A stretch of DNA of 64,000 nt from a virus. The DNA is taken from the IMG/VR virus record IMGVR_UViG_3300032893_000017, positions 33,319 through 97,318 of that record; one strand, written 5' to 3'. Within the stretch, counting starts at the first letter, position 1; every line of letters begins with the position of its first letter. Positions 34,832-44,648 of the stretch are shown one piece after another. Under the pieces are notes generated by a model that was not told the origin of the DNA, made no database searches, and saw only the letters and a list, made by a program, of their open reading frames with translations. A program made the position numbers and the translations under genes.

Positions 34832-35932
34832 TTATAAACATTTCTCTATTATTTCTTTTCCTTTACTTTTTAAAAACTTATTCAATTTTTTTTGTTCATA
34901 GTTTTCATCTACAAATCTATTAAGAATTTCTATTGGATTGTATTCATTTATTTCAATTCCTTTTTTTGCTTTCTTAACTGTATTTATTTCTATCTTTGCT
35001 ATATAATTATGCTCATTGAACATAGATTCTATCTCTGCTATATTTAAACTTTTTCTATCTTTTTCATTTACGTTTATTTTCAGTTTTAAAATACAGTTAT
35101 TATATTTTTCTGGTTTTACTGTTAATTTACCTGGATAATTTAATTCAATTATTTTATATTTTGTTGTATCAAGTTTTACAAAATCTACTTCGTCTGTTTT
35201 ATCATCATATACTAGAAATCCTTTATCTTCTTCACATTCTCCAAAATCATTTCTAGTAATAGAACCTGTATAAATTATTTCTGTATTATTTTTTTGAATT
35301 CTTTGATGTTTATGAATATGTCCCAAAAATATCTTTTTTATTTTTCTTGTATTTACTTCAGGAAAGAAGTTTATTCCACCTTTTAAATTATATTGCTCAT
35401 TTCCTATTACTGCACCATCATAATGTAGATGTCCAATTACTATATTTTTTCTTTCTGTATCCAAATATTCAAATATCATTTGTGTTATATGCTCAATAAT
35501 TTCTTCATTTTCCTTTAATTGATTTCTAACTACATGGGGAATAAAAATGTAATTTATGTTATTTATGATCTTAACTTGTATATCATCATATACAAGTATA
35601 TTCTCAAAATTAGCATTCCTTACAGGACTTATTGCACTTATTCCTGAATTTGACTTATCGTGATTTCCACTAATAAGAATTGTTTCGATCTCTTTCATAT
35701 TAAGAACTTTTAATCTTTCTAAAAACATATAATAATATTTTGCGGTTGGATTTTTCTCTTCGAATATGTCTCCTGCTATAATTATTGTTTTTATTTTATT
35801 CTTTATTGCATAATCTATAATGCAGTCTATTTGATTGAAAGTTTCGTTTACAGATCTTTCCATCCCGTTTTTTTCTATATAACTATCACTTAATTGTCCA
35901 ATATGAAAATCAGCTGTCATTATTAATTTCAT
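34832..35932 (-). CDS. SbcD/Mre11-like nuclease subunit (gp47-like)
   Basis: Calcineurin-like phosphoesterase: MTADFHIGQ (D-x-H), IIIAGDIFEE (GD-x-F), LISGNHDKS (GNHD), IVIGHLHYDG and IFLGHIHKHQ (GHxH) are all present in order. 366 residues, normal length. Start taken at the second ATG (35932) because it matches the family N-terminus. Works with the SbcC-like ATPase. Confidence 0.9.
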   Translation of the reverse strand: MKLIMTADFHIGQLSDSYIEKNGMERSVNETFNQIDCIIDYAIKNKIKTIIIAGDIFEEKNPTAKYYYMFLERLKVLNMKEIETILISGNHDKSNSGISAISPVRNANFENILVYDDIQVKIINNINYIFIPHVVRNQLKENEEIIEHITQMIFEYLDTERKNIVIGHLHYDGAVIGNEQYNLKGGINFFPEVNTRKIKKIFLGHIHKHQRIQKNNTEIIYTGSITRNDFGECEEDKGFLVYDDKTDEVDFVKLDTTKYKIIELNYPGKLTVKPEKYNNCILKLKINVNEKDRKSLNIAEIESMFNEHNYIAKIEINTVKKAKKGIEINEYNPIEILNRFVDENYEQKKLNKFLKSKGKEIIEKCL

Positions 35933-35933
35933 A

Positions 35934-36452
35934 TTATAATTCATCTCCTATTGGTTCTGGAACTCTTGATTTGTTTACAGTTGAATTTATACTTCTAATA
36001 GATTCACAATGTTTTTCCATTGCATTCTTTGCTACGTTTGCTTGTTCTTTATAGTTGTTTAGTTTTCTTAGAAAATTCTTTTTTTCTGAATACTCTTTTG
36101 CTTTCTCAGCCATTAAACGACGTTCTTTTGCTTTTTCACTTGATTCTTCTTTATATTTAGCAGTTTCACTTGCAACCCATAAATCAAATTTTTCTTCTTC
36201 TTCAATAAGAGCATCTTCCAAATCTATTTTCATTCTACTAAAATAAAAGTAATGAGAAGCTGATTGATTCAATACATTTAAAACCTCTCCTTTATTTTCA
36301 GTATTCTTTACTTGCATCAATTCTGCAAGATTTGCTCTTATATTTCTTCCTTTAATTATTATGTCTATGAATTTATATTCTTCGGGAAGTTCAGGTCCTT
36401 TATACTCTTTTTCTCTCCTATGATCCATAGATCCTAAATTTTTCTTTGCCAT
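35934..36452 (-). CDS. Hypothetical coiled-coil protein, 172 aa
   Basis: Charged helical protein (LEDALIEEEEKFDLWVASET; ERRLMAEKAKEYSEKKN). Always-helical composition and position beside sbcD suggest a recombination accessory, but no family is recognised. Confidence 0.55.
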   Translation of the reverse strand: MAKKNLGSMDHRREKEYKGPELPEEYKFIDIIIKGRNIRANLAELMQVKNTENKGEVLNVLNQSASHYFYFSRMKIDLEDALIEEEEKFDLWVASETAKYKEESSEKAKERRLMAEKAKEYSEKKNFLRKLNNYKEQANVAKNAMEKHCESIRSINSTVNKSRVPEPIGDEL

Positions 36453-36463
36453 ATTAAAACCTC

Positions 36464-36796
36464 CTAATGTATTTCTTTTATTCCTTCTATTGATTTAAGA
36501 TAATCTACAACATCTAGATTAGTTTGTGCATCTAATAATTCCTTAAAAGTTTCTATAGATAAATTATTAAACTTTGAAAACAAATAACTGATAAGACATT
36601 TTAGAGAACAAAAATCTTTTTCATTTTTTTTTAATTCTAAATCTTTATCAAAAAATAAAGTATTACTTACTCCATTTTCTTTTCTTCCGCCAAAGATAGA
36701 TAATCCATTACTATCAATATGGATCCAACCTATTTCATTATACATATCTTCTGTAACTACTTTACAGTTTTCACATTTATGAAATTCCACTTTCAT
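36464..36796 (-). CDS. Zinc-binding protein, 110 aa
   Basis: CENC at the N-terminus and CSLKC at about residue 77 flank a beta region (WIHIDSNGLSIFGG), giving a split zinc ribbon. Function unknown. Confidence 0.55.
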   Translation of the reverse strand: MKVEFHKCENCKVVTEDMYNEIGWIHIDSNGLSIFGGRKENGVSNTLFFDKDLELKKNEKDFCSLKCLISYLFSKFNNLSIETFKELLDAQTNLDVVDYLKSIEGIKEIH

Positions 36797-36811
36797 TTTA
36801 TTCTCCTTAAT

Positions 36812-37561
36812 CTATATGTAATAACTTTCCATTTCGTCAATTTCTTTTTGACTTGGATTTGTCTTTTTTAAAGTTTCCAATATATCAATTTTATATTTTT
36901 CTGGTCTATTCTCCCAATCCTGTAAAACTTTAACCACTTCCAAAGTTGATATTGTAAAACCTTTATTCACATATTTTGCTATTCTGTAAACCTCTGCAAT
37001 TGGACAATGAATATTCTTTATTACTAATTTATTTTTATCTTTAAAAAAATTCTCATCACAAATAGCTTTTAATTCATCATTTAATAAATAGATACCTGCT
37101 CTTACAATAGTAAAATCAAAATTATTTAGCACCTCTTCAATATTCTCGTCCGAAGTATGTACATAACCCTGATTTAATGGCTTAATTAACTGTATAGGAT
37201 ATTTGCCTGTAAAAGCACATTTGAAAGAAATGGCTATATCACTTGTTCTACTTTCAATATGTAAACTTTCTGCCAATAACCTTTTTCTTATTCTTTCAAA
37301 TGCTTCTACATTCTTACAATAAATATCTATATCTTGACATTCTTTAAAATCTTTTTCTTCAAGACAAACTCTTGCAAACCCTCCACATATAAATCCATCA
37401 TCTTGGATATAGTTTGAAAACAAATTCTTTATTAAATCTTGATATCTTTGTATTGTTACAATTTCATATTTACTTTTTCCGAGAGGAGTTGTTGATTTTG
37501 TTTCTCCTTCATCCTCTTCTTCTTTTTCATCATCTTCAAAAATATCATCATTTTCTTCCAT
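36812..37561 (-). CDS. Pol-beta-superfamily nucleotidyltransferase-like protein
   Basis: 249 residues. After an acidic N-terminus, FICGGFARVCLEEKD, then DIDIYCKN, forms the GG…DxD active-site pattern of nucleotidyltransferases, and FDFTIVRAGIY may provide the third acidic residue. First gene after the promoter at 37.6 kb. Could nucleotidylate RNA or protein; the substrate is unknown. Confidence 0.65.
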   Translation of the reverse strand: MEENDDIFEDDEKEEEDEGETKSTTPLGKSKYEIVTIQRYQDLIKNLFSNYIQDDGFICGGFARVCLEEKDFKECQDIDIYCKNVEAFERIRKRLLAESLHIESRTSDIAISFKCAFTGKYPIQLIKPLNQGYVHTSDENIEEVLNNFDFTIVRAGIYLLNDELKAICDENFFKDKNKLVIKNIHCPIAEVYRIAKYVNKGFTISTLEVVKVLQDWENRPEKYKIDILETLKKTNPSQKEIDEMESYYI

Positions 37562-37581
37562 GTTTATCTCCTTTTCATATA

Positions 37582-37613
37582 ATTATATAACCTTTATCAT
37601 GATTTTGTAACAA
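37582..37613 (-). promoter_or_regulatory. Conserved phage promoter, copy C
   Basis: Minus-strand TTGTTACAA (37605-37613) and TATAAT (37582-37587), spanning exactly 32 bases as in the other copies. Opens the recombination module; followed by AAGGAG and the nucleotidyltransferase ATG. Confidence 0.75.
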
Positions 37614-37627
37614 GAATTTTAATTATT

Positions 37628-37900
37628 TTATTCACTTATCTTTGTTATTATATCACATAATTCATTGTATATATTATTATGCCAAACAGACATCCTAAAT
37701 CTAAATTCTAAACTTATATAATTTTCGTTTTGCATTGGAATAAAATGTGTAGAAATATATTCTATCATAAAACCTATTAATATTTTTTCTGTCCATTTTA
37801 CTTTGGATACATCTTTATCATGTTCATCTTTCCATCCTTTTTCATCTACTTGTCCTTCTCCTTCAAATTGTTTACTCATCCATTCCCAAAACTTTTTCAT
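37628..37900 (-). CDS. Hypothetical protein, 90 aa
   Basis: Trp-rich N-terminus (KKFWEWMSKQFEGEG) and a helical C-terminus. No motif recognised. Last gene of the polymerase module; overlaps the clamp-loader gene by four bases. Confidence 0.5.
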   Translation of the reverse strand: MKKFWEWMSKQFEGEGQVDEKGWKDEHDKDVSKVKWTEKILIGFMIEYISTHFIPMQNENYISLEFRFRMSVWHNNIYNELCDIITKISE

Positions 37901-38832
37901 TTTCTATACCTCTCATAGCAATTAGAAATCAATCCTGCTTTTCCTGTATCTATATAATTATTTTTAAATATTTTTATTATCATTAAAGCAATATCACTAT
38001 TATCTGTATATTCTGCATTTAGAATAACTGCACTCATATATCCTAATACTGCCCTTCTAATTCCTTCTGGTTCTTCTTCTATCTTTTTAATAATCTTTCT
38101 TACTTCTTCCCAATTATTATTCTTTAAAAGAGCTCTGCATAAGTTAATTACTAACTCACTATCATCAGAAATTATTGTTTTGTTGACTATCTGTATCTGT
38201 TTTTCTTCATTCTTTATATCTAATATCTTTTCTAGGAGTTTAAGTGCATCCCTCATATGTCCTTCACTTTTCTTAGTTATCTTCTTTAGAACTGTCTCTG
38301 ATACTTTCTTCTTTTCTATAATACATATTTTCTTTAGATATTCAAAAACAGTAACATTCTCCACTTTATCTAATTTTATAATAGTACATCTACTTCTTAT
38401 AGTGCTGATTATCTTTTCTGGATTAGTAGTACATAACATAAAATAAGAAAATGAAGGAGGATTCTCCAAAGTCTTTAGCATAGCATTTTGAAAGTCTCCT
38501 GTACTTTTATGCACCTCATCTAAGATAAATATTCTTACTTTCCTATGAAGGAATTGAGGATCACAATTACTTACTTCGATCAATTCTCTTGCAGTATCTA
38601 TTCCTCTGTTGTTACTACTATTGATTTCCAGTATATCTGTTTCTATTGCTCCTAATTCATAGGATAGTATTTTTGCTAAGCTTGTCTTTCCTACTCCATG
38701 ATCTCCTATAAATAAAAATGTATGAGGACAAGATTCTTTTTTCTTTAATAAATTCTTCAAAGTTAAAATAGAATCTTCATTACCTATAAAATCCTCAAAT
38801 GTCTTTGGACGGTATCTTTCTGTAAAAATCAT
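37897..38832 (-). CDS. Clamp loader ATPase (RFC small subunit / DnaX-like)
   Basis: 311 residues. FTERYRPKTFEDFIGNE is the typical RFC N-terminus; Walker A is GDHGVGKTSLAK, Walker B is FILDEVHKS, sensor 1 is CTTNPEKII, and the SRC motif is TIRSRC. It opens the sliding clamp encoded upstream at 41.4-42.4 kb and loads it for the PolA-type polymerase between them. Start overlaps the polymerase stop. Confidence 0.9.
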   Translation of the reverse strand: MIFTERYRPKTFEDFIGNEDSILTLKNLLKKKESCPHTFLFIGDHGVGKTSLAKILSYELGAIETDILEINSSNNRGIDTARELIEVSNCDPQFLHRKVRIFILDEVHKSTGDFQNAMLKTLENPPSFSYFMLCTTNPEKIISTIRSRCTIIKLDKVENVTVFEYLKKICIIEKKKVSETVLKKITKKSEGHMRDALKLLEKILDIKNEEKQIQIVNKTIISDDSELVINLCRALLKNNNWEEVRKIIKKIEEEPEGIRRAVLGYMSAVILNAEYTDNSDIALMIIKIFKNNYIDTGKAGLISNCYERYRK

Positions 38833-41396
38833 ATATCTATTCTCCTTTTCTTATTCCAAGATTCATCTATATCTGTTATCTCCGCTTCAAATGAAAGAGG
38901 AACAATAATCCATTTCCAATACTCTCTAATATCTTGTTCTATTATTTGCTTAACTCTTTTTAAAATCATATTCTTTTCTTTTGGATATAAATCAAAAACA
39001 ATACTATCATGAATTTGTCCAATTATCTTTGTCTTAAGATTATTTTGCTTAATATACTTATTTATTTGAATTAAACTCCACAGCAAACAATGAAAAGCTG
39101 CTCCTTGTATAGGATAATTTAGAACATCATTTCTTCCCATTGGAGCATAGCATTTGAAACCTGTTTTTAATTCTACAAATCCATCTTCATTATATTGATT
39201 TAATATTTCGCTTTTCCATTCTGTATATCGAACAAATTTCTTATACCAGAAATTATTTTCTATCTTCTCTATATGTTTTTGAAACCTTTTAATATCTCCT
39301 AATTTCTTCTCCCTCAACATTTCCTTCTGTTCTTTATCTAACATTTCCCATATATTTTGGGTTACATCTCCTGCACCTATTTTCTCATGCTCTTCTTTAA
39401 ATATTCTACAAGTAGATCCATAGAATTCTGGAAACACAAAACCGTTTTTAGCAATATATCTTAATCTTTTTGTTACTTCCTTATCTTTCAATATAAATAT
39501 TTCTTTTGCCATATCCCTGTGCATATCTGTATTCTTATCAGTAACATATTTTATCATTACAGGATCTTTGTGGTAGCAAACAGAAATTGCAACTTCAATA
39601 GCTTTTAGATCAACCTCTAATAATTGATTCCCTCTACTAGGAAACAGAAGACCTCTTATTAGATTGTTTGCATATTCATTTCTTACGGGAATATTTTGAA
39701 AGTTTGGATCTGAAGAAGAACTACGAAAAGTTTTTACTGTATGTAAATTAAAATTTGGATATATATAATAATCTCCATTTTCTTTTCTTATTGCTTCTCT
39801 TTCAAATTGACCTAAAAATGTATCTCTTATCTTCATTAGATTTCTATATTCTAAAATGTTATTTGTTATTATAGAATTTATTTTTGCTAAAGAATGCTTA
39901 TCTGTACTTGCTTCTTTTGCCTTAGCTGTCTTTTTACCTACTTCTACTTTCATACTTTTTAATAATTCTCTCATTTGCTTTGATGAACTACTGTTGAAAT
40001 CCTTTTCTAACTTTAATGATTTTACTTCCTTTGCATTCTGAATCTTTTTATCTATCTCATCTATTTTCTTTGCCAATATTTTATATTGTTCTTCATATCC
40101 TTTATAATTGAATCTTATTCCATTTGTCTGCATCTCTGCAAACGCAATTATCCCATCTCTAAAGAATTTTATAGATTCCTTATCTGAAGATTGTATTTCC
40201 TTTCTTTGCTTTAAATATAATCTAAAAGTTAAATCACTATCCATTCCACAGTAGTAGAATAACTTCTCTTTAGGTGCTTGTTTTATATTATTAAAAGCAT
40301 TCGATGATTTCTCTTTTGATTTTAAATAAAAATTCATTTCTGAATCATATCCACATACACCAAAATAAATGTAACTTAGATATTTTAACCCATTACCTAT
40401 TCTATTATCTAATACATGGTTAGTAACCATTGTATCCCACCACCACCCATTGATATTTACTCCTAATATCTTATTTGACCATTGATGCTCGAATTTTAAA
40501 TTATGAGCTATCTTTTTTATCTCTGGATCTTCTAATATTCTTTTTAATTCTTTTTTAAATAATTTATCTTCAAATATCTCAAATACTTTTACTTCCTTAC
40601 CATTACAAATAGATATACATATAATTTCATGTCCTTCTTTATGGGGTTTAATACCTGTAGTCTCATAATCAAATACTATTGTATCCTTCTTTTTTATAGA
40701 AGAAAGAAATCTCATTGTTTGATTATAATCATTCTTTATATCTATTTCTTTTGGAATAAACATAGAAAATTCTGTTGAATAACTTACTGCTTGATATAAT
40801 GTAGAAGAAAAAAGTTCTTTTAGAATAACATCATTCTCATTTCTTAATATATAAGCTGGATGAAAATCTGGAAATATAAAACATTTAAAATCTTGATCTG
40901 GTATTACTTGCCCAAACCAATTATCAATTGTACCTATTTTTATTTTATTTCCAATTAATCCTTGTAATGCTGTTTTTCCAAGTGTTATTATTTTTTCTGG
41001 TTTTAATTCTTCTACTACTTTCATTAAATTAAATCTACAGTAGTTTATCTGAGCATTGGTTGGAGAAACATTGTTTTTAGGTCTACAAATACAGGTATTA
41101 GTAATCCAACAATCTTTCTCCATATCTATACCATAACTTGAAAGGGTAGTTCTTAATAATTGTCCACTTCTACCTATAAAAGGAATTCCTTGTTCATCTT
41201 CCTCTCTACCTGGTGCTTCTCCCACTATCAAAATCTTTTTCTTACCATAGCCATAAACTTTCATTTTAGGACTTAAACAGTTTTTATATAAACCACATTT
41301 TTCACAATCATCTTTAAGAACTTTTTTCTTTTTCTCTTTATCAGCTATTTTCTTTTTTTTGGGATTTTCTATAACATCAAAAAGAAATCCTTTCAT
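38829..41396 (-). CDS. Family-A DNA polymerase with N-terminal family-4 uracil-DNA glycosylase domain
   Basis: 855 residues. About 1-200: UDG family 4, with GEAPGREEDEQGIPFIGRSG, an Fe-S Cys set (CEKC, TCIC and a later Cys) and FHPAYIL. About 230-420: 3'-5' exonuclease (TIVFDYETTG, HNLKFEHQW, YCGMDSDLTF). About 430-855: PolA palm and fingers, motif A LLEVDLKAIEVAI, motif B KRLRYIAKNGFVFPEFYG, motif C GQIHDSIVFD. Such UDG-Pol fusions are known from SPO1-like phages. It is the replicative enzyme, overlapping the clamp gene by one base. An apparently intact UDG implies that uracil in DNA is removed, not tolerated. Confidence 0.9.
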   Translation of the reverse strand: MKGFLFDVIENPKKKKIADKEKKKKVLKDDCEKCGLYKNCLSPKMKVYGYGKKKILIVGEAPGREEDEQGIPFIGRSGQLLRTTLSSYGIDMEKDCWITNTCICRPKNNVSPTNAQINYCRFNLMKVVEELKPEKIITLGKTALQGLIGNKIKIGTIDNWFGQVIPDQDFKCFIFPDFHPAYILRNENDVILKELFSSTLYQAVSYSTEFSMFIPKEIDIKNDYNQTMRFLSSIKKKDTIVFDYETTGIKPHKEGHEIICISICNGKEVKVFEIFEDKLFKKELKRILEDPEIKKIAHNLKFEHQWSNKILGVNINGWWWDTMVTNHVLDNRIGNGLKYLSYIYFGVCGYDSEMNFYLKSKEKSSNAFNNIKQAPKEKLFYYCGMDSDLTFRLYLKQRKEIQSSDKESIKFFRDGIIAFAEMQTNGIRFNYKGYEEQYKILAKKIDEIDKKIQNAKEVKSLKLEKDFNSSSSKQMRELLKSMKVEVGKKTAKAKEASTDKHSLAKINSIITNNILEYRNLMKIRDTFLGQFEREAIRKENGDYYIYPNFNLHTVKTFRSSSSDPNFQNIPVRNEYANNLIRGLLFPSRGNQLLEVDLKAIEVAISVCYHKDPVMIKYVTDKNTDMHRDMAKEIFILKDKEVTKRLRYIAKNGFVFPEFYGSTCRIFKEEHEKIGAGDVTQNIWEMLDKEQKEMLREKKLGDIKRFQKHIEKIENNFWYKKFVRYTEWKSEILNQYNEDGFVELKTGFKCYAPMGRNDVLNYPIQGAAFHCLLWSLIQINKYIKQNNLKTKIIGQIHDSIVFDLYPKEKNMILKRVKQIIEQDIREYWKWIIVPLSFEAEITDIDESWNKKRRIDI

Positions 41397-42430
41397 TATT
41401 CCTCCAACCTTTTCACAACAAACAGATGAAGAAAATTATCATTCCTAAAAATCATTAAATTATCTTCAATAAAAAACCTATTACATTTCTGCATTATCTC
41501 TGCAAAGAATACTGGATTAATAAAGAAACAAATTTCATTTTTAATTCCTTCAAAAGGAATCATATATTTAATAGTTCCTAATCTTCCTTCTCCTTCACAT
41601 TTTATACAATCATGAGATAATATTATTTTAATCTTCTTATCAAAAATAACTTCGTCATCTAAAATAAGAGAAGCAAAATCAATTCCTTTTATTATTTCTT
41701 TTGTCATTAAAATTGATTTTTTCTTTGCTTCAAAGAATGAAAAATATTTTCCATAATCTACTCCATCACTATTGGAATGAAGGAATGAGAAAAGAATGTC
41801 TTTTTCCTTATTTAAAAAACAAACAATATTATCTTTAATAAAATAATTTACTGCTTCCATTTTTACCAATTCTTTTGCTATTGAAAAAGGAATAATAAAA
41901 TTACCAAAACTTTTTTCTAATCTATATATACTCATTCTCAAAGAATCTGTAGAATAAATACAATCTTCTCTTATAAAGATATTATTTAATCCCTGTTTTG
42001 AATCATTACTACAAGTAAACAAACAAGAAGATATTGCTCCCTTAAACTCTTTAGGTAAATCTATTATTTCTACTTCTGTAAAATCTATATCAAAATCAAT
42101 ATCTTTTATTCTTTCCATTGGTTCTGTATTATTTGCTAATTCTATTTTCTTCCCTTTTGCTTTTATTACTATCTTATCTTCTACCATAGATATGTCTATG
42201 ATATCATTTTCTATTTTTTCTATAATTGAAATAAATTCTTTTCCCTTTACACAAAAAAACATATTATCTTTCTTCTGCATTTTTAGAATAATCTGAACAT
42301 TACCATTATATAATATAAACATATTATTCTTGAAAAAAAGATAATCCCCAAAATCTTTTATATCTTTATCTGTTAGAAATGTCTTAAAGATCTTTAAACT
42401 TTTTTGTAAATCTGCATTTTCTATTCTCAC
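41396..42430 (-). CDS. Sliding clamp, DnaN-like
   Basis: 344 residues, close to bacterial beta clamps. Low sequence conservation, but it has the alternating short strands, the ISSCLFTCSNDSKQGLNNIFI and EDCIYSTDSLRMSIYRL segments corresponding to DnaN's 'S…D.tR..L.GI' and 'TD.hRLa', and sits between DpdA and the polymerase. It tethers the polymerase to DNA after loading by the clamp loader. Confidence 0.8.
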   Translation of the reverse strand: MRIENADLQKSLKIFKTFLTDKDIKDFGDYLFFKNNMFILYNGNVQIILKMQKKDNMFFCVKGKEFISIIEKIENDIIDISMVEDKIVIKAKGKKIELANNTEPMERIKDIDFDIDFTEVEIIDLPKEFKGAISSCLFTCSNDSKQGLNNIFIREDCIYSTDSLRMSIYRLEKSFGNFIIPFSIAKELVKMEAVNYFIKDNIVCFLNKEKDILFSFLHSNSDGVDYGKYFSFFEAKKKSILMTKEIIKGIDFASLILDDEVIFDKKIKIILSHDCIKCEGEGRLGTIKYMIPFEGIKNEICFFINPVFFAEIMQKCNRFFIEDNLMIFRNDNFLHLFVVKRLEE

Positions 42431-42439
42431 ATTCTCTCC

Positions 42440-43639
42440 TTAGAATAAACTTAATTCATGCTTATTATTTGTAATGTTATAACCTAGCAGTGTCCTGTTC
42501 TCTTCTATTATCTCTAAAGGATTGGAACTTTCAAAACACTTATCTATTAACTGAAATATCTTATATTGATTTTCTAAAATCTTTTTATAAAAAGATCCTT
42601 GTCCCATATTTATAAAATTCTCTATCTTTTCTTTGAATTGAATAAAAGTATATAAATTATGCATCCCTAAAAAATAATAAAATTCACTTTTATTTCCTTC
42701 ATGAAATATCTTGTATAAATCTTTTATTGTTAATAAACTACATACAGGGCATTTACAGGGCATTTCTGTATGATTCAAATCTGTTACTTTTATATCTCGA
42801 GTAAAACATATCCCTGACATTCCATTTAAACTCTGAAATAAATTATAATTTCCCATAGAAGCAGATAATGAATAACTACTGGAATCAAAAGAAATAGTCA
42901 AGTTAATATTATTCTCATTTAATTTCTTTTGAAGATAATAAATATACATTAAGGTATCTATAGTAGTAAGACCTAAGAAATGTAGTAACTTTACTTCTTT
43001 ATCTTTTCTGTTCGCATATTTCTTGAAAAGTCCTCTTTCTTTTAAAAAAAAGAAACTTAACAAACTGTTATAAACAGGCTGTCTTCCTACACTTCCTATT
43101 GCCAATCCACCCTCAAAATCAAAATCTTTTATTCCTTGCCACCATAATTTCAAATGCTTAATACTTCGACCTTGAAGAACATTCAGAAACTTTGTTTTTC
43201 CCATTTTATTTTTATAGAAGAATTCAAAATTCTTAAGACTAATCTCCAATTTTTTCTTAAAGTTATCATCACAGTGATTTCCTTCTTTTCCATAAGGAGG
43301 GAAATCTATATTAAGAGCATAGTTTGTATTATTTTCTAACCATTCAAATATTTCACTTACAATCTTATCTGAATATTTTAAAACATTAGTTGCTAACTGA
43401 TATCCTCCACTGTCTCCTAGCACTATGCTGGTCTTATAATTTATATCAAATCTTTTTCTTATATTCTTTTTATAAAAATGTCCAGCTGTAATTAAAAAAT
43501 AAGGATAATTAAAAATCTTTTCTCTTTTATCACTTGTACCATAAAACTTAAAAGATTTATCTTTATAACAAAAGTCATTCTCAAAAATTGCACAAACAAA
43601 TCCACTTATCGCAGGAAAAAAGATTGTCTTATTATTCAT
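42440..43639 (-). CDS. dpdA: DpdA-like 7-deazaguanine DNA transglycosylase
   Basis: 399 residues, TGT/Tgt superfamily. GDSGGYQ (Asp76 in the conserved DSGG), FDFEGGLAIGSVG, a FLGLTTIDTLMY match to the TGT 'MGVGtP.dLl' strand, SFDSSSYSLSASMGN with Asp252 as likely nucleophile, and the zinc site Cys295, Cys297, Cys300 and His327. Tgt swaps a guanine in tRNA; phage DpdA swaps guanine in DNA for a 7-deazaguanine made by FolE, QueD and QueE. All three of those are encoded directly upstream, supporting the DNA role. Overlaps the glycosyltransferase gene by eight bases. No QueC or amidotransferase was found in the window. Confidence 0.85.
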   Translation of the reverse strand: MNNKTIFFPAISGFVCAIFENDFCYKDKSFKFYGTSDKREKIFNYPYFLITAGHFYKKNIRKRFDINYKTSIVLGDSGGYQLATNVLKYSDKIVSEIFEWLENNTNYALNIDFPPYGKEGNHCDDNFKKKLEISLKNFEFFYKNKMGKTKFLNVLQGRSIKHLKLWWQGIKDFDFEGGLAIGSVGRQPVYNSLLSFFFLKERGLFKKYANRKDKEVKLLHFLGLTTIDTLMYIYYLQKKLNENNINLTISFDSSSYSLSASMGNYNLFQSLNGMSGICFTRDIKVTDLNHTEMPCKCPVCSLLTIKDLYKIFHEGNKSEFYYFLGMHNLYTFIQFKEKIENFINMGQGSFYKKILENQYKIFQLIDKCFESSNPLEIIEENRTLLGYNITNNKHELSLF

Positions 43640-44648
43640 TATTCACTTCCTTAAAAATATCATCAATTCTGCAATACTTCTCTTCTAAAAATATTTTATT
43701 ATTATTCATTTGAGGAATAAACATATCATAATTATTTAATCTGTATAAAATATATTCTATCAATTGATCTTTATACCTAGAATAATTATTAAAACTTATC
43801 GTCCAATCAGAAGGATATAAAAATGCTTCATTATACATTTCTGGATAGCTTAATCTATTAGGTACACATGGAATAGCATCTAAATATAATCCTTCGAATA
43901 TTCCTATTCCCCATGTTTCTTGAAGAGAAGCAGAAAATACTATTTTACTTCTTGCTAATATTTGATGATACCCTTGCTTTGTAAGTTGAGACTTTTGACA
44001 AAATATTACTTCTACATCTTGTAATCCTTTTGCTAAATCTTCTAATATTTCTGGTTGCTTTTCTTTTGATATCCTATGAGGAAAAACAATTGTATCTGTT
44101 TTTTTAGCATATCTAAATTCATCCAATTCTTTGAAGTAATAAGGTAACCCTGTTACTATTACTTTTTTACTTACTACTGAAGAAAAATATCTTAAAATCA
44201 ATTTCTGATGATAAACAGTTGCAACAAATGATTTATCTAAATTCTGAAGTAAAGCTTCTTCAAAAAAACGAAAATATTTAAAAGAATCTCCTAATAAATC
44301 ATTTACATCATAACTTCCAGCATGCCATATTCCATAGATCTTTATCTTTTTTTGATTTAACCGTGCCATATATCTTAATGCTATTATACCATAGTGCCAT
44401 GCATCTAGAAATAAAAACTTATCTCCATCATTTATCTTTCCCTCTTTAAACAAATTGGAAAGTTGAATTATTTGTTCTGATTTCCAAATATTAGTCTGGG
44501 ATGGATCTAAGAAATTTTTTCCATTTAATTCCTCTGTACTTTTTGTTCCTTCTATTTTTTTAGAATAAGGAAATACATCATAGAACCACCTTCTCCATTG
44601 TGAAGTATATCTAGTTTCTAACTCTTCTAAATAAACAATGTACAGCAT
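43632..44648 (-). CDS. GT-B glycosyltransferase beside DpdA
   Basis: 338 residues with two Rossmann halves. C-terminal half: TIVFPHRISKEKQPEILEDL, VIFCQKSQLTKQGYHQIL, SASLQETWGIGIFEG, and NRLSYPEMY. The last two blocks recall GT4 enzymes and in particular queuosine-tRNA mannosyltransferases of the GTDC1/QTMAN type. N-terminal half has FLFLDAWHYGIIALRYM and IYGIWHAGSYDVNDLLG, a pattern also seen in phage glycosyltransferases. Its place between DpdA and the deazaguanine genes suggests it glycosylates the modified base. The donor sugar is unknown. Confidence 0.75.
   Translation of the reverse strand: MLYIVYLEELETRYTSQWRRWFYDVFPYSKKIEGTKSTEELNGKNFLDPSQTNIWKSEQIIQLSNLFKEGKINDGDKFLFLDAWHYGIIALRYMARLNQKKIKIYGIWHAGSYDVNDLLGDSFKYFRFFEEALLQNLDKSFVATVYHQKLILRYFSSVVSKKVIVTGLPYYFKELDEFRYAKKTDTIVFPHRISKEKQPEILEDLAKGLQDVEVIFCQKSQLTKQGYHQILARSKIVFSASLQETWGIGIFEGLYLDAIPCVPNRLSYPEMYNEAFLYPSDWTISFNNYSRYKDQLIEYILYRLNNYDMFIPQMNNNKIFLEEKYCRIDDIFKEVNNE

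Noticed and set aside
42440-43639. tRNA-guanine transglycosylase acting on tRNA
   Set aside because: The zinc and Asp motifs fit the superfamily, but divergence from bacterial Tgt and the phage operon context with FolE, QueD and QueE favour the DNA-acting DpdA branch.
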